Shown here piece by piece: positions 33,181 to 44,045 of a stretch of DNA of 64,000 nt. Position 1 is the stretch's first letter. Each line of letters begins with the position of its first letter. A program made the translations under genes and the position numbers. This DNA is from Ceraceosorus guamensis (lineage: Eukaryota > Basidiomycota > Exobasidiomycetes > Ceraceosorales > Ceraceosoraceae), in NCBI RefSeq assembly GCF_003144195.1, contig NW_020290000.1:186001-250000 (forward strand), given 5' to 3'. The notes beneath the pieces are model-generated. The model searched no databases and was not told the origin of the DNA. It saw only the letters and a list, made by a program, of their open reading frames with translations.

Positions 33181-33327
33181 CATGCATTGTAGCTGCAGCA
33201 ACTGCCACGTGGCGGATGCAAAGAGAGGTGCCAGGCGGATGACGGCCTGAAGGCAATGTGCATTCTGACGCCAAGCGGCACTCTAGCGGGGGCGCGGAGC
33301 GGTCACAGCAAAGTCAAAGGTGGTTGT

Positions 33328-36300
33328 CTAGAGAGTCCTACTGACTTCGACCTCTTTGATAGCCTGTATGATGTCGCCCTCCTTAAAGTCTTGGAAAGCG
33401 TCGCCGAAGCTCATCCCGCACTCTGTGCCCTTCCTGATCTCATCAACTTCGCGCTTGCCGTGCTTGAGCTCTTGCAGCTTTCCCTGCCAAAGCAGTTTCC
33501 TATCCTCCTCTTCGTCTTCCTTTCGACCACCCCTCTCTCTCATGACGCGTACAAGAGTGTTGGCGGTTATGCTTCCATTCGTGACTCTGCAACCCGCGAT
33601 ATTCCTGGCCGTTCGACGATTGCCAGCGATGCTAAAGATCTGCGCAATGATCGCTTCGCCTGTGACGCGCGTCTCTATCCTCGGCGGTAGTAATGCAGAG
33701 GCTTCTGCCGACACCCAGGACATGAGGCGATAGATGACGTCATCTGCCTGGATCTTGACATTACTCTTCGCAGCAGCATTCTGCATGGCTTTCGGCGCCT
33801 TGACATTAAATGCAAGAATATGACCTATAACAAGGCAGCGCGAGCGTACGAGTTGTGAGCGAGACGAATGTCAGGCATTGGCAATGAGCGCTCATGCACT
33901 CACCTTGCACCGCTTGAGCCAAGGCCAAGTCTCCGTCGGTAGGATCACCAACGCCCTGAGCTACGATCTTGACGCCTACTTCTGCATTGCCGATCCCTGA
34001 AATGGCACCAACGACAGCCTCAACAGTACCAGAGAAGTCGGCGCGGACGATGAGTCGAAGTTCCTTCTTTTCGCTTTCAACCTCATCCTTTGGCAGAGCT
34101 TCTTTTCCTGCAGCCTTTGCCTTGTCCAGAGCCTGTTGCGCTTGCTTTGCGTACTCCTCGGCAGTCAGACCGAGCTCAGAAGCCTCTAATCTTGCTTGTC
34201 TTCGCGCTGCTCTCTCTTCGTACGCTGCTCTAGCTTGCGCCTCCTCCTCTTCCGCACGCAGACGTCGAGCGTCGTTGATACCTTCTGCCTCCTTGATCAG
34301 CTTGCGCCTGGCCTCGATGGCCTGACGGGTCTCTACTGCGCGCTTTGCGAGGGTCTCGGCATTAGAGCTACCGTCGGACGCGTCCACTACACCCAAAACC
34401 TCATCCCCAGCGCTCGGAAGCGTTCGCCATCCAGTGACTACCACCGCATCTCCAGGGAAAGCTGGCTTCTTCGTTGGCTTTCCTGCAGAGTCTAACAGGG
34501 CACGAACACGAGCCCAGCTTTGTCCTGCTATAACCAAGTCTCCGGTCCGTAGGCTGCCGCGCTTCACCAGAACAGTTGCGGTATTTCCTCGTCCTTTGTC
34601 GGTGCGCGACTCTACGACCCATCCTTCTGCGGGAATGCCATCGCGTTCGGCCCTGAGATCCGCCATCTCTGCCAGCGCGGCTAAAGTCTCCTCCAGGAGA
34701 GGGAGACCAGCCCCCGTCTTTCCTGATACTTCCACGCAGGGCACTTCACCGCCGTATTCCTCGAGGTGCACACCGTTCGACATCAATTCGCTCTTGACTC
34801 GCTCTACATTTGCATCAGTCTTGTCGGTCTTGTTGAGTGCGACGACGAGCTGCAAGCCAGTCGGTCGCTCGTTCGATTCTTCGACCTCATTGTCTTTGTT
34901 GTTTGCGGCTTGCTGGTCTACATCTGCATTTGGGACTTTGCGTCGCCGTGCAGACGTTGCTGCTTCTTCCTCGCGCAGCGACTCGACAAGCTGAATAACT
35001 TCTTTGGTCTGTGGCATGACGCCATCATCCGCCGCAACCACAAGCACGACAATGTCGGTGACTGCCGCGCCTCTGCCCCTCATGGCCGAGAATGCAGCAT
35101 GTCCGGGTGTGTCCAGAAAAGTGACCGTATCGACACCGCCGCTAGTGCCCGACCTTTGACGTTGGCTTACGGGCACGCTGAATGCGCCAATGTGCTGCGT
35201 GATGCCGCCAGCCTCACCAGCAGCCACGCTCGCGCTCCTTAGCTTGTCTAGCAACGTCGTCTTTCCATGATCGACGTGTCCCATGATAGTGACGACGGGA
35301 GGTCTGAGAGGTGTCTGAGCTCGCTGATTTTCTTGCAATGGCGGTGATGGGTAGATATCAAAGGCGTCCGAATGAGAGTTCAGTGGCACTGCCGTCAAGC
35401 CATACTCTGAGACGAGCAGAGCAGCGTCATCGAAAGGCAAGAGCAGGTCCGGCCTGGTGTCTTCATACCCGGCAGCGGTCATGTTGTTTTGCAAAAGTCG
35501 CATCCTTGTGCCAATCGCTTTTGCCAAGCTCGAAACAGTCATGAATGCAGGCAAGCCAAGCTCCGTGCGGATTGGCTCAGCCGAGACGACTCGTCTATCG
35601 GCTTTGCCGGCTCGCATTTGGGCTCGCGCCTCCAAATCCTTCAACTGTTGCTGCTGCGCTCGCTCCAGCTCTTCGTGCTCTCTTCGCAATTTGTATGAGG
35701 GGGAGCGGTCCGATCCTGATTTGCGCTGTTGCTCCGCCACTCGCGCAGCGATTCTCCCCTGCGCTTGACTTCCGATGGATAGTTCAGCATCCTCTACGGT
35801 CTGGTCTTCATCTGCCTCTGCAGTTCCGAACAAGGTTGCATCCGAACCAAGATGTCCCAACTCCGCAGTGCTATTGTCATGTCTTCTCTCCCTCGCGCTG
35901 TTGGCGCCCTGGTCCCTTCGTCGCGCTTGTGCATTCTCCCTGCCATCCTGTAGGCTGTTACCGAACCTTGGCCCAGCCGGCGGCCTGCTTCGGTCAAGAT
36001 CCGGTCGAATTCGCCCTGCATCTGTCCGAGAGGACCGCTGATAGCGCTGGTCTGAGTTTTCTCGTGGACCCCGACTTCTGTCTCCAAACTCTGAGCCGTG
36101 GTCTCTACGCGGCTGTAGATGAGGAGGTAGGCGTTTGCCCGGCGTTGCCCCGTCAGCATTGACAGCGGCTTGACCTTGGCTTGACGAGCTGCCCCTCGGC
36201 TGACCATTCCATCTCTGATCGCTACGACCCTCTTCGCGCGTTCGTCTTTGCTGCCCTTGCTGCCCGCCACTAGATTGATGCGGTGCTCGGGGTTGAGACG

Positions 36301-36730
36301 CCGACCGCTCTCTCGAGTGTGGCGGTCTTTGGCTTGATGGAGCGGGCGAGCTTTCTTCCTTGGGCCTCTCTGTCGGACGAGCATGGATGGGCTGCCTTTT
36401 CTTGCTGACGAAGCCGCCTGGAGGAGCGCTGGTGCCAATGCCTATGCCCATATTGACGCCCGAGCTGGACACATCAGCGCCCAGTCTGCCGCCCGCATTT
36501 GGAGGTCTCTGCTCGTCGCTTTGCGAGGCTGTTGTCGAGAAAGCTGAACAGCGTGGCGAACTGCACAGAAGCAAATTTGCATGACGCTTGATGATTGCTG
36601 AGGGGGGGCAATAAGGGCACACGGCATGTGTGCGAGCAGAAATCGAGCCTCCGGGCGTAGCCCCAGCAGAGAGCAGGTGCAGGAGAGCTCCTCTGGAAGA
36701 CCGTGCCGCGGGCCTTTGAACTGTGAGCAT
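33328..36730 (-). CDS. IFM1: Mitochondrial translation initiation factor IF-2
   Basis: Two exons on the minus strand, 36730-33904 and 33824-33328 (79-bp intron), giving 1107 residues. The start at 36730 opens an Arg/Ser/Ala-rich sequence ([20 protein letters not shown]) like a mitochondrial targeting peptide; more distal in-frame codons would bury it. A basic, Arg/Gln/Ser-rich disordered region of about 350 residues precedes the IF2-N-like helix and the G domain. G1 is [15 protein letters not shown] (about 483), G2 is [11 protein letters not shown]3 is DTPGHAAF, G4 is NKTD. Domain II, a coiled helix rich in Ala/Glu/Arg, and domain III ([20 protein letters not shown]) lead to the C-terminal domain that binds fMet-tRNA, interrupted by the intron at [15 protein letters not shown]. 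It delivers the initiator tRNA to the mitochondrial small subunit. Its stop lies only 147 bp from the NPR2 stop on the other strand. Confidence 0.93.
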
Positions 36731-37464
36731 GGCGGCAATGGTGTGCGGGTGCCTGTGCGATGCTCCGTCTGCCGAATTCGCGTGATGGAAGAGGAGGCTT
36801 TTGTAGAAAGCAAGACATCCACCCGTACTCCACCTGTAACAAGCACAATCTGAATCAAGAATCAAGTTTGCGAGTTTGTCCTCCATGCGCGGACTGCAGA
36901 GAAACCACGACACAGCACCATCGTGATCTTCGTGCGGGCACAGTCACGTGACACTTGCCGCGCTCACCTGCCGGACCCTAACTTAGCGACTGGTCTTCGT
37001 TATTAGGAACGTATCCTCTGCGTGATCTAAGCGGCTGCTGATGGCCAGTAGTAGTAGGCAAAAGCATTCATTCAATTCGTAAGATCGATCAGAGTCATGA
37101 CACAAGGCATGCAGGCGCAGTGCGTCAATTGCTACGCGAGTTGCTAGTGACCAAAGCAGACATGGTCGAAATCGCAGGGGCTATTTGCGGAGCATAGTAC
37201 TATGTTGCGCTTAGTGTGAGCTCGTCGTTCTTGCAGACCACAAAAAACGGTAGCCTAGTACGGGACGAAGACCACGAGATGTGCGCGGAAATATTTTCGA
37301 GAAAGCGTCGCTTTTCGAACGAATGCTCTGGTCCTTTTGAATCTGATCGAGCCGCAAATCATGCGCTGGAGCTACGCATTGGCTGGAGCATTGACCTCGC
37401 ACGGCTGAGGACGAAGCTGCGCAAGGGTTCTGATGGCACATCGCAGGCTTACAAGCTTGTGAGC
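36731..37464. other. IF-2 upstream region
   Basis: Holds the IF-2 promoter and the 3' flank of the next minus-strand gene. I see no gene and no distinct repeat. Confidence 0.55.
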
Positions 37465-38933
37465 TTATCGAGGCAGCCGTTCGACCGTGCCATGAAGCTT
37501 TCCGCTCGTCACGTCTTGTCCCAAACGACCAGCGACTTCCGACCAAGAGAGCCGCCCAGGCGCTGTAGCCTTGGCTAGATGAGATGTATGATGAGCATCG
37601 CTCAACTTGCTGCTGCTTGGAGACTTGTGCCCTCGAGCGTCATTCTTGCGCGCCTCTGGAATTGCATCCGGCCGCTCCATTGCGCTCGCATGACTTATAG
37701 GTGTCGCGTTCTGCAAAGTCCGAGATCCACTTTGGGGATTGGAAGCAACGCGTAAGGCTAAGCCCTGAGCGACGTTCGCGCCGCCGATCGACATGCTTCC
37801 TATGCGGTTACGGGCTGCAGCTCCCCTTGCCACCTGAGACCAGCTGAGTTCTGGAGGTGAGCGGCTGGACGCAGGTGCGCTGACATCTCGAACAGAGGAT
37901 TGCGCCGGCAGTCTAGAATCTTCCCTCCGCTGAGGGAGAGGAAATGCATGGCGACTCTCTTGTGACGGAACAGCTTTCGTAAAGGTACCTCGTGCAGTAT
38001 TAGAAGCCCCATCGCCGTTCGAGAGCAGATCTGCATGCGAGATTTGATCCGACTTGCCGACGCCTCTAAAATGTGCTGCAGCAGGCATACGATCAGAAGC
38101 GTTGATCGTCGAGAAATGCGCTATTCGACGAGCCCGACGAGCCGAATTTGCTTTGGCTATGTCCCGATCCGAGCCTACAGGCGCAGCAGAACCATGACCA
38201 TGACCCCGGTACGACTTTGATTGTTGAGATCCATCATGTTCGAGTATGTTGACCGAGCGTAGCAAAGCCAGGGTCCTCTCGCGCTCCAATCTGGGAGAGC
38301 TCGAGCCTATCTCAGCTTCGGCGGTGGCACGCAGCGCCGCATCATCGTAAGGGGACGTCTGGACCTGCCCGCTGTTATCGACGTGCGTCTGACCCGGCGC
38401 AAGATGAATATGGTGTGTCATTGTAGCGGTGTATACCGGCGATGGAAGCTTTCCTCGTTCGCGATTCCTGGCCACACCTGTCAAATGCACCCAGGGATCG
38501 CGGAAAGACGTATGCCATGGACCTTTCAGCTGGGCATGAGAAGTGCTGGCCTCGTCAGTCTGTAGCAGGACAGCAACATAGGAAAGACGGTCCAGGCAAT
38601 GAGACCTGGACCAGATGGAAGCGACGTACTCGAGACAGCGTCGCTTGCGCCATCACTCACATCAAAACGAGTCATTTCGGGGCACACTGCTCGCCAGTAG
38701 TGATTTACTGCGCAACGCGTTTCCTCGCGTCTCTCAGAGGTGACAGGCATATCAGGTCCATCATTGAAATTGATGTAAGGATCACCATATTGTCTGGACT
38801 TGGACTAGGCAAGTAGCCTATTGCGTCAGCAAGTGCCCGGGAATACACACATAGCAGCACTCACGTTGCTGGCAGTAGTAGGATAGAAAATACCGAAGAG
38901 GAACGCTAAAAGCAAAATATTCGCGCGACTCAT
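37465..38933 (-). CDS. Unidentified protein with hydrophobic N-terminus and repeated LSWS(Q/E)VA motif
   Basis: Three exons on the minus strand: 38933-38865, 38804-38661 and 38559-37465, giving 435 residues. Exon 1 encodes MSRANILLLAFLFGIFYPTT, a signal peptide or signal anchor. Exon 2 encodes GDPYINFNDGPDMPVTSERR and CAVNHYWRAVCPEMTRF. Exon 3 starts TDEASTSHAQLKGPWHTSFR and continues into THHIHLAPGQTHVDNSGQ, then a Ser-rich region. Phases agree at both junctions (60- and 101-bp introns). The acceptor of intron 1 (TGCCTAG) is the second AG after the CTGAC branch, because the first gives a stop. Two copies of a short motif, LSWSQVARG (about 309) and LSWSEVAGR (about 408), sit near the C-terminus. 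I do not recognise the family. Two cysteines in exon 2 and the leader suggest entry into the secretory pathway, but mitochondrial or membrane location is possible. Confidence 0.6.
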
Positions 38934-39386
38934 TAGCGCTTTGCAGACTGAGCTTTGAGCTGACGTCGTTTGGGAGACCGTGGTGATGCAGTGAGCTGAC
39001 AGGGATCCAGACGTGGGGGCAAGAAGGAGCGCACGCACGCCGAAGAGATTTGGTTTGGGACCTGAGAGCAGCAAGCGAATAGCTGAAGCGGATCGCAGCA
39101 GTCCCCCTTCTGTCGAGACAACGTTTGAGACTGAAGGATACGCAAGAACTATGCGTGTCCAGTCAGGAAAGTCGATGCAGCACGGATACCGCCAAAAGCG
39201 CAGATGGTAAGTTCCCACGAGATCTCCCCGGCATTAGCCTGAACACACCTAGGCGTCCTCATTGCTGCACAGGTGGCAACTCGATCGCAAGCGATGTTCG
39301 CGGCGAAGTAATTGGATGGCCTGCTTGAACACACTACGGGCGGAGCCGGAAAGGTCCCCGACCGCAGACTGCTCGTCGGGCGTCGA
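38934..39386. other. Short intergenic region between two minus-strand genes
   Basis: 453 bp between the F-box gene stop and the start of the unidentified gene; it should contain the latter's promoter. The frame of exon 1 stays open leftward into this region on the minus strand (to about 39218), so an upstream exon or alternative start is conceivable, but no ATG with a leader-like sequence is apparent. Confidence 0.5.
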
Positions 39387-42127
39387 TCAGCACGCAGTCA
39401 ACTTGACGCAAGTGGCGACGCTCATCATTGGGTGCCACCAAATTCGCAACAGGTCGGGTGAAGAGACGTGGATCTGGGGCAAGGGCGGCAGAAATTAGCA
39501 ACACCCGTTCAAGAGAGTACTCATGGAGGGAGTCGGGCGAAGGATGTTGCAGGACTCACCACTGCGGACACCCAGCCCGGGCGTACGAAGCCCTCGCCAG
39601 CTAAACGTCCGTGGCCTGGAATGACTAGTCCTGGTGTGCGGGTATCTACAGGCCCAGTGGCTGGATCGAAATCCAAAGCTTCTTCAGGAGCCCTGAAGGG
39701 CCATGGTGTATGGTTCCTGAATCCTCTAGGCGGTGGCCGCCAAGGCGTTCCTCGTCTAGCAGGGTCGTCTACAAAAGCTCTGAAAGTCACTTGACCCCGG
39801 GGGACGTGAGGATCGCCCGTCACCTTGAGCCCTTCCAAGACTCGCACACCAGGCTGCACCTGGCTGATGCCGATTTGCGTGCCGGCATACATGCTCGGAT
39901 CCGAAAGGGAGGTCTCTGCTCTGCTCGCGGGTGAAATCGGACGTGTCGCGTCGATAGGGGACACCCACTGCGAAGGACCTAGACCCATGCTTTTGGAATC
40001 GGTGAGGACGTCAAAATCTGCTTCCGTCAGAAGACGAGACCTGACGTAGAGCAGTTCGAGGCCCCAAGGTCCGTAACTGCTCGCGTACAATCCTTCGACC
40101 AAAGACCAGTCGAAACCCGTCATCGCCGGATCTTGGTCTCTGAGAGGTGCTTGATGTCTGTAGCGCTCAGCGTCGAGCGCGGTAGAGTCCAGCACCCCAG
40201 GACCTAGTATTGGTGCTCGAGGCGGTGACTTGATAGCGTAAAAGGTCGGACCTTCAGGCATGGGCTGGCTGAGCGAGGGCCAAGCTCTGTAGGGCGGAGC
40301 AGGGTTCATCCTCATGCGCAGAGCTAGCGATTGACCTGGTGGGCTGCTGCGCAAAGCTCCAACGCGCAGCGTATGCGACTCCGAATGACGGAGGGCAGCT
40401 TGAAGCCCTTTGCTTGGGAAGGGCAGTGCTTCTCTTGGAGCCAGCCTTCTTTCGTCAAGCATGTATGCCAGTTGCTCGCTAATGACGCTGCCGCGACGTG
40501 AGCCGCCAAGGGCACTGGAAGTCGGGAAATCGTCCTGAAGCTCGGGAGGCAAGGGTCTACTTGCTAAAGCAGCCAGAGAGACGTCTTGGAGCGCAATCGT
40601 GACCTCATTGCATGAACGATCTCCCCTCGATACTCGTCCCACACCACTGCGTCGGGTGGCTACAGCTCCACTTTCGATATAGGTGACATGTCTGAATTCG
40701 CCCGCCGACAGACGCATTACCCGCACTCGTCCAGTAGCAGCGGGACCATGCGCATAGCCTACGTGAGGTACCTCAGCTTCGTCCGATGTTCCGCTCCACG
40801 CCATCTCAAGCTGTCTCGACTCTTCTGGATGAGATTGCCAGGCCCTCCCTGCGGATGAAGCAAGAGGGACGTCCTCATTGGCTAGACCAAGCTCGGCAGC
40901 CACGTCGAGCGGATCGTGTCCTGCTACAGAGTGACGTGCAGGCACCGCGAACCTTCCAGATGCGGCATCGTCTTCATCTTCGCTGACATCCAGCCAGTGT
41001 CTTTCGGGTGCGGCTGAGCGAGCACCCTGTCTATCAGAAGTAGCTTCGCGAGACTTGCCATCGGCGCTCGCACTGCCAGAAACCTCTGCGATAGGTTGGT
41101 CGGAGCGCTGAAGATGGGCTTTCCATTGTTCTCTAACTGTTGGCCAGCTGAGGCTCCAGAGCATTTCTGTGCGAACACCGGGCAAAGAGAGGTCGACGGA
41201 TACGTTGCTGCGGAGAGCAGTGCCATCACTCGAAGGCGCTGCGATGTGAGGCATAGCGAAAGATGTCGCAGTGGACCAGGAGATCTCTCTTTGCGCGCGA
41301 TCAAAACCCATCTCAACCGACATTGACGGCGACCCACGATCTGGAGCAGCGTAAACCGGCTGCGCGTGAGGTATCATGCCGTGCAAGCGATTGACTAGAT
41401 GGATCTTCTGACATACAAAAGCCGGATGTTTTCTTCTCGATGCCGCATCGCGCGCATCAGCGTCGGCGCTTGAGGTTGCCATTCGGTCTGCATTGGCATG
41501 GTGAACCACCGAAGCAGGGTCAGAAAGTTGAGCGGCAGGTGAGGTTCTTTGCGCGTCAAATTCTGCCCGCGTGAGCGTTTCAGCTGTCTGCCGCTCTTGG
41601 TCTTCCGGATCAAAGTGAGGGTCGAGTACTACTCTGATGATGTATCCATAGCTTGGTTGATCACCAGCCCACCACCCAAGGGTCGCCCTCCACGGGGCCA
41701 CGAAGGCGCACCAAACGTCGTGCAGGGACTCAGCATCCTCGAAGCTCTCTTTCCTTAGACTAGCTGATCGCTGTGCGCTCGAGGTTGCTTCCGCATCAGC
41801 TCGTGAGACGGGCCAAGGGTCGGTCGATGCTGGAGAGAGATAGCCGATGGAGCCGAAATGCGGATCCCAGGGTGGTAGCTGCTGACGGGAAGATAATGCC
41901 CGAAGGTTGTGGGACCTGGCGGGTGGAGATGCGTCCAGCACATCCGCCAGAAGTGGCAGCCAAATGTGATCAGCTGTCTTGACGAGATTTCGAAGCGTGC
42001 CGCATGAAGCGGCGAGGGCGTGCAGCTCCTCTGCTGATAAGCGGCTGAGGATAGTCAGCAGGGTCTCTACAGGTAGCCCGAGCAGCGAGGGGAATGGTCT
42101 TCTCATGTTCGAATCCGCCTTGATCAT
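39387..42127 (-). CDS. F-box protein, FBXO31-like
   Basis: Two exons on the minus strand, 42127-39560 and 39473-39387 (86-bp intron, donor GTGAGT, acceptor GCCCCAG), giving 884 residues. The F-box is at residues about 12-58 (LLGLPVETLLTILSRLSAEE, then HALAASCGTLRNLV). After it come blocks that in fungal and animal FBXO31-like proteins form the substrate-binding barrel: PWRATLGWWAGDQPSYGYII with RVVLDPHFDP, VEGLYASSYGPWGLELLYVR, and GVRVLEGLKVTGDPHVPRGQ. The last exon adds HVSSPDLLRIWWHPMMSVAT, which completes the barrel edge; without the splice the frame ends ten codons into the intron. Long Ser/Arg-rich segments lie between the blocks. Expected role: substrate adaptor of an SCF (Skp1-Cul1) ubiquitin ligase. 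ATG 42127 is the first in frame; ATG 42106 is an alternative. Confidence 0.85.
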
Positions 42128-44045
42128 ATCTGCAGCACACGCTCGTTGTCTGCACGTGTAAGAAAAAGAGCTCTGGCAATTGGAGAGTCGCTTCAATCGC
42201 AGCAAGCCGAATGAAGCGGGCGCTGCTTGCTGTCTGGGCTTTTGCTGGGTATCAGATATACTTAATAAGCACCAGCTACAGCTTCCGATGTTTCGAGTAC
42301 TTTGGGCAGCGTCATTCGAGCCCTGAGAAGTCGACGTCGATCCTAGAGCGCTAGCAGCGCGGTGATGAGGGTCGCAGAAGGGTAAGGGAAGATGGGTATG
42401 GACGGCGATATATAGATGAAGGATCCCTGCGTCGGCGGATGAATGGTTGGGAACCAGAAGATTTCAAATCATTATGGCGCAATAACAAATCCGACGTGGG
42501 CTGCTCGAACACAATCTTGAATTACAATCTTGAATCAAATACTGAAGTCCAACATTTTGTTTGAATTTTTAAACTTCCGACTCGGCTTCTCATTTGAAAT
42601 GGAAGACGCTAAAATCGCCGCTATCTGACTCATCCATCAGGTGGAGGCGGGGGATCGTTCGTCGAGATCGACCGCGCGCGTATACTCGTGACTCATTCAT
42701 ATTCAATTCAATGGTTCTTGATTCGAAGACGCGTGACCACAAGTCCAGCTTCCCAAACTTCCTGATCCTCAGCGCCTTAGTCGTGCGAAGTTCCGCGTTG
42801 ATGCATCGAGGCCAATCTGATACACACTCGTGGGAGACAACATGGATTCCAAATCTCATTGCCCGGAATTGAAAAGCAAAGAGAACGCCTTTCTGTCCGA
42901 GGCCGTCGTATCAGCTGGTCGAAAGACCGAAACCTCAAATGTCGCTGGAAGCCTGATCGGCCCTCCATCGCCGCACCACAAGTCCGCGCATGAACAACCG
43001 CGTGACTGCGAGACTGTCTGTCCGATCCACCACGACTCAGCCATGCCGTTTCTGCCGACCGTCGCTTTCAATCTGAAGCCAATTAGCACGTCGAAGGGCT
43101 GTGCTCCACGATATCTCTGCTTCGTGATTTCTCTATCATCAGTGTTCGTCGATTTAAAAGGAGTGACCCGCATTTGATATCACTACTCAAGACTGTGAAT
43201 CGAAGACGTCGAGTCTTAATTGAATGGAGGCCTAGCTGATCAGCATGCATCAGCTCTGCATGCTGGTCGGTCGGCGTATTCGTGATATACTTCTCATCAG
43301 ATTCTTGATTTTGTTTCACCACTTGACTCACCGTATAGTCAGTGGTCACGTGAATTCCGGAAGTGCAGGGCCGAATCACGAATCACGAATGCACGCTTCG
43401 CAATTGACATGCACGCTCCCCTGAACGGAATAAGCGTCAGCCATGGCAGGAATCACGGAACACTGAAGAGTGAGTTTGGGACGCAGCAGCAGCAGCAGCA
43501 GCAGCAGCTGCTGCAGTCTCAAGTGTTGTGCTGCTGATGAGGCCGGTCACTTGGGTGTGGGCGCGTGCTCGCGCGCGCGTGAGATGCCCACTGCGACGCG
43601 GGGGTCAGTCAACAAGCAGTCACAGCTAGTCGTGAGTCGCGGCGCAACGCAAGCAGCAAATGTCAGCGACACAACAGCAGCAGCAGAGGGTCCTGCAAGA
43701 GGCCTGCTGTGAGGCGCTCCACACAAGTGCCGCCTGTGCGCGGTAGCCCACTGGCCACACGCGGCAGCCCACAGGCATGCAGCAGCAGCCGCCATCTCCA
43801 TGCAAGGACGCGACGATTTAAGGCTCGCTCTTTCCCTCCATGTCTTCCCAGGAGGACCGAGAGCATGCCGCAGGTGTGTAGAAGCCCCTGTCCTGCTGCA
43901 GCTTCACACGTTCATGTCGACTCGACGTCGTCTGCACGGCGATCCTCTCATACCCGTACACCATCTCATCGTCCTCTATAGTCACTTGCCGAGTTGGTAG
44001 AGCTTGACCTCGGCACATCTCCTCTCATCAGCAGCACTCGCCAGA
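42128..44045. other. Divergent promoter region of the F-box and VNX1-like genes
   Basis: 1.9 kb between divergent starts. The left half is AT-richer, with AATCTTGAATTACAATCTTG near 42514 and GAATCACGAATCACGAATGC near 43373. A (CAG)n tract at 43483-43507 runs into CTGCTGCAG. The last 200 bp before 44046 are pyrimidine-rich and likely the 5' UTR of the antiporter gene. No coding region is supported. Confidence 0.55.
43483..43507. repeat. (CAG)n microsatellite next to an inverted CTG run
   Basis: About eight CAG units followed immediately by CTGCTGCAG, so the tract can fold into a short hairpin. It lies in the upstream region of the antiporter gene. Confidence 0.9.
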
